64,000 nucleotides of DNA from an uncultured Planktomarina sp. (lineage in GTDB: Bacteria > Pseudomonadota > Alphaproteobacteria > Rhodobacterales > Rhodobacteraceae): NCBI GenBank assembly GCA_905182325.1, contig CAJJBD010000014.1:1-64000 (forward strand), read 5' to 3'. The first letter of the stretch is position 1, and the number at the start of each line of letters is the position of its first letter. This document shows, in pieces, positions 61,175 through 64,000 of this stretch. Under the pieces are notes generated by a model that worked only from the letters and a program-made list of their open reading frames with translations, was not told where the DNA came from and did not search any database. A program made the translations under genes and the position numbers.

Positions 61175-61412
61175 TAAAATTTTCCCATTTTGTATTGTGT
61201 TTTATATCTTATGCCAGACAAATAAGCCAAATGACACAAAGTTCTACAGTTTTTTTCTTAATTTAAGAAGAAGTTCTGCGACATTTTAGCCGTTTTAAAT
61301 GGATTTTATAAAGGGAACTCCAACAAGAAGAAAATCCAATCATGTGTGAGCCATTACTTTTCCTTCAGTTATTTTGTAGTTATAGCTTTTCCATGAAACT
61401 GCGAATAAACCG

Positions 61413-61937
61413 ATGGAAACATTAATTCCCACCTGGAAAAATGGTGAGTTGCAGCCAGTAGAGAAAATGCAAGCGCATCTTCAAGGATTGCGCCACAAAG
61501 CTGTATCAGTTTTTGTAATGCAGGGTTCTAAGACCCTTTTGCAACGTCGAGCTCTGAGCAAATACCATACTCCAGGCCTGTGGGCCAATGCCTGCTGTAC
61601 ACATCCAGAATGGGGCGAAAAAGGCCTGAGTTGTGCTATTCGAAGATTAAACGAAGAGCTTGGAATAATTGGCCAAACACCAGTCTACAAGGATACCGTA
61701 GAATATTCTGCAGATGTTGGAAACAACATGATCGAGCATGAGGTAGTCGAAATTTTTGTTGTCCGATCCGGCCATGTTTTAGTGCGCCCCAACCCAGATG
61801 AGGTAATGGACTATCGCTGGGAAAGTTTAAAAGATCTATATAAAAAAATTAGCAATGAACCAGCACAATTTACGCCTTGGCTCAAAATTTATTTAGAACA
61901 GCACTCAGCCAAAATATTTCCTGGTCATACCAAATGA
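61413..61937 (+). CDS. idi: Isopentenyl-diphosphate delta-isomerase (type I)
   Basis: KAVSVFVMQGSKTLLQRRALSKYHTPGLWANACCTHPEWGEKGLSCAIRRLNEELGI. Confidence 0.95.
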   Translation: METLIPTWKNGELQPVEKMQAHLQGLRHKAVSVFVMQGSKTLLQRRALSKYHTPGLWANACCTHPEWGEKGLSCAIRRLNEELGIIGQTPVYKDTVEYSADVGNNMIEHEVVEIFVVRSGHVLVRPNPDEVMDYRWESLKDLYKKISNEPAQFTPWLKIYLEQHSAKIFPGHTK

Positions 61938-62698
61938 TTCCGCAAGAAAACTGGCTTTGCCGAGGTAGATTGGCTAGGTTGATAAACATATCCACCCAAA
62001 TCAAATTCCAAGACTTGCGCCACATCTGAAAGTCGGTTTTGTACGACAAACCGCGCCATGGCACCTCGGGCCTTCTTTGCATGAAAGCTGATCATCTTTT
62101 CCTTGCCATCTTTAAATTCTAAAAACTGTGGGGTTACCACCTCCAGAGATAACGTCTTCAAATTAACTGATCCAAAATATTCTTGGCTAGCACAGTTGAC
62201 CAAAACCTTTGATCCGGTGATCGCCGCCTGTGTATTAAGAGAGTTTGAGATTGAATTGCCCCAATATGCATAAAGTGATCCACCTTTTCTTGTTTTAAGC
62301 CGGCTGCCCATTTCCAGACGGTAAGCTTGAATTTCATCAAGCGGTCGCAAAACACCATAAAGTCCTGAAAGTATTCGCAAGTGATTTTGCGCCCAGCGCA
62401 TATCATCATCGCTGAGACTTGATGCTTCTAAGCCTTGGTACGTATCACCAGCAAAGGCCAATGCTGCCGGCCGAAGGGCATCAACCTTTGGGGAAACAGC
62501 ATAATCACGAAAACGATCCCAATTGAGGCGTGCTAAATTTGGACTGATTGACATAAGTTTTTGCAAGTCCTCAACTGACAGTTTACGAGCCACTTCAACA
62601 AGATCCAATGCCTCCTGCTCAAAATCAGGTTGCGTAAGGTCGGCGCGTGCAACGGTCGTCCAGTCTAGCTTTTTAGCTGGTGAAATACATACTAACAT
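61925..62698 (-). CDS. yaaA: YaaA family protein (peroxide stress)
   Basis: MLVCISPAKKLDW; LSGLYGVLRPLDEIQAYRLEMGSRL; ISFHAKKARGAMARFVVQ. Confidence 0.95.
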   Translation of the reverse strand: MLVCISPAKKLDWTTVARADLTQPDFEQEALDLVEVARKLSVEDLQKLMSISPNLARLNWDRFRDYAVSPKVDALRPAALAFAGDTYQGLEASSLSDDDMRWAQNHLRILSGLYGVLRPLDEIQAYRLEMGSRLKTRKGGSLYAYWGNSISNSLNTQAAITGSKVLVNCASQEYFGSVNLKTLSLEVVTPQFLEFKDGKEKMISFHAKKARGAMARFVVQNRLSDVAQVLEFDLGGYVYQPSQSTSAKPVFLRNHLV

Positions 62699-62734
62699 CT
62701 TCGAGTCTCCCTATTAAGTCCAATTTAGCGTACA

Positions 62735-64000
62735 TCACAGCGACTGCAAGATTTCTATAAATGCCTTACCAAAGCGCTCAGTTCGGGCATCGTTCATACC
62801 AGGAATTTGCCCTAATTTATCAAGGTTTTGGGGCCGTACCTTTGCTATATTTCTTAATGTCGTCCGAGAACACGAAAGAAGTTTCTCAGTTCTTGAATCA
62901 CCACGCTCTAATATCCGCTGAGAAATTAACAACTGATCAAAAACTTCAGCCTCTGGCAGTCCCGCTATTTTGCGACGGGTAGGGTGTATCTTATGTTCTT
63001 CACCAGTAACTACAGATAAAAAAGCTTGCCCATAACGTTCTAATTTTTTTGCTCCAACCCCACCCACAGAGGCCATCTCATCTAAACTTTTTGGGCGCTT
63101 TTCAGCCATCTCAATAAGCGTTTTGTCGTTAAAGACAATGTATGCAGGTATTTTTTGTTGCTCTGATAGCGCACGCCTTTTAGCTTTTAACGCGGATAAA
63201 AGTGGGGCGTCTTCGTCTGACACCAAAGACTTAACTGTTGGGCGGCGATTATTAGCAGCTATTATGCTATCCTTGCGAAGCTGTATTTCTGCCGTACCCC
63301 TAAGTAGCGGTCTCGCGTTTTCAGTAAACCGCAGCCCACCATGACGCTCGGGGTCAGGGCGAATCAAATCATAACCCATCATCTGTCGAAATATTGCCTG
63401 CCACTCTGCCTTGCTAGTATCTTTTCCGACACCAAAAGTGGGCAACTCATCATGTGCCCGTTGCCGTACCTTATCTGTCTTATTACCGCGCAAAATGTCT
63501 ATCAGGTGACCCATCCCAAACCACTCACCCGTACGTAAAATAGCTGATAGAGCCATTCTTACCGGTTCTGTTCCATCAAATAACTCAGGCGGATTATCAC
63601 AGAGATCACAATTATTACAGGTCACAACAGTTTCACCAAAATACTTAAGTAGGGTTGCTCGGCGACAAGTTAAGGCCTCGGCTAAACCAAGAAGGGCATT
63701 CAATCGGGCATGATCTGCTATTTTTCTATCAGTGGGGGCTAACCCCTCATCAATCTGTGAGCGACGCAGTCGGATATCATCGGCACCAAAGAGCGTCAAG
63801 GTTTCCGCAGGGGCTCCATCGCGCCCACTTCTTCCAATTTCTTGGTAATATGCCTCAATTGATTTAGGAAGATCCGCGTGGGCAACCCAGCGTATATCAG
63901 GCTTATCAACTCCCATTCCAAAGGCAATTGTGGCAACAACTATTAAACCATCTTCACGCTGAAATCGGGTTTCTACAATACGTCGATCTTCAGCATCCAT
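62735..64000 (-). CDS. recQ: RecQ family ATP-dependent DNA helicase (5' end beyond window)
   Basis: VATIAFGMGVDKPDIRWVAHADLPKSIEAYYQEIGRSGRDG; Zn-binding CNNCDLC; two HRDC regions. Open at window end. Confidence 0.95.
   Translation of the reverse strand: MDAEDRRIVETRFQREDGLIVVATIAFGMGVDKPDIRWVAHADLPKSIEAYYQEIGRSGRDGAPAETLTLFGADDIRLRRSQIDEGLAPTDRKIADHARLNALLGLAEALTCRRATLLKYFGETVVTCNNCDLCDNPPELFDGTEPVRMALSAILRTGEWFGMGHLIDILRGNKTDKVRQRAHDELPTFGVGKDTSKAEWQAIFRQMMGYDLIRPDPERHGGLRFTENARPLLRGTAEIQLRKDSIIAANNRRPTVKSLVSDEDAPLLSALKAKRRALSEQQKIPAYIVFNDKTLIEMAEKRPKSLDEMASVGGVGAKKLERYGQAFLSVVTGEEHKIHPTRRKIAGLPEAEVFDQLLISQRILERGDSRTEKLLSCSRTTLRNIAKVRPQNLDKLGQIPGMNDARTERFGKAFIEILQSL

Noticed and set aside
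1-64000. CRISPR arrays, prophage, IS elements, tRNA and rRNA genes
   Set aside because: No regularly spaced repeats, transposase/integrase/phage proteins or cloverleaf-like genes were recognised by eye; tRNAscan-SE and Infernal would be needed to exclude small RNAs fully.

Overview
The window is about 64 kb of low-to-moderate GC, gene-dense chromosome. Gene content and order point to a marine alphaproteobacterium, probably Rhodobacterales/Roseobacter-like (inference from rimM-trmD-rplS-rpmE, MipZ, petABC, ALAS-type HemA, DnaE2 and monomeric IDH). Housekeeping genes occupy roughly 0.1-9 kb and 43.6-64 kb. The accessory part lies between about 9 and 43 kb and contains: (i) a catabolic block with an orphan TRAP solute-binding protein, UPF0261 protein, ALDH, class-III aminotransferase, sulfatase, 3HCDH and SDR, with a strong paired palindromic operator; (ii) pseudaminic-acid-type (pseF, pseI, pseH-like, pseC) genes split by about 17 kb; (iii) between those halves, a divergently transcribed catabolic locus (20.9-36.65 kb) with a LacI regulator, a CUT1-type sugar ABC transporter, an HpsN-like HisD paralog, SDR, cupin, stand-alone MetE-C-like protein, RraA-like protein, alpha/beta hydrolase and five SnoaL/NTF2-like proteins in two paralogous two-domain types plus one single-domain form. 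Item (iii) is the best candidate for an undescribed system. A LacI-type palindrome sits in its divergent promoter region. Other notable items are a TPP riboswitch before thiBPQ, a DnaE2 that appears to lack its C-terminal OB region and has no adjacent imuAB, and a long structured rplS leader. No CRISPR array, phage, IS element, rRNA or tRNA was recognised. All family calls come from reading protein motifs; no database search was run.
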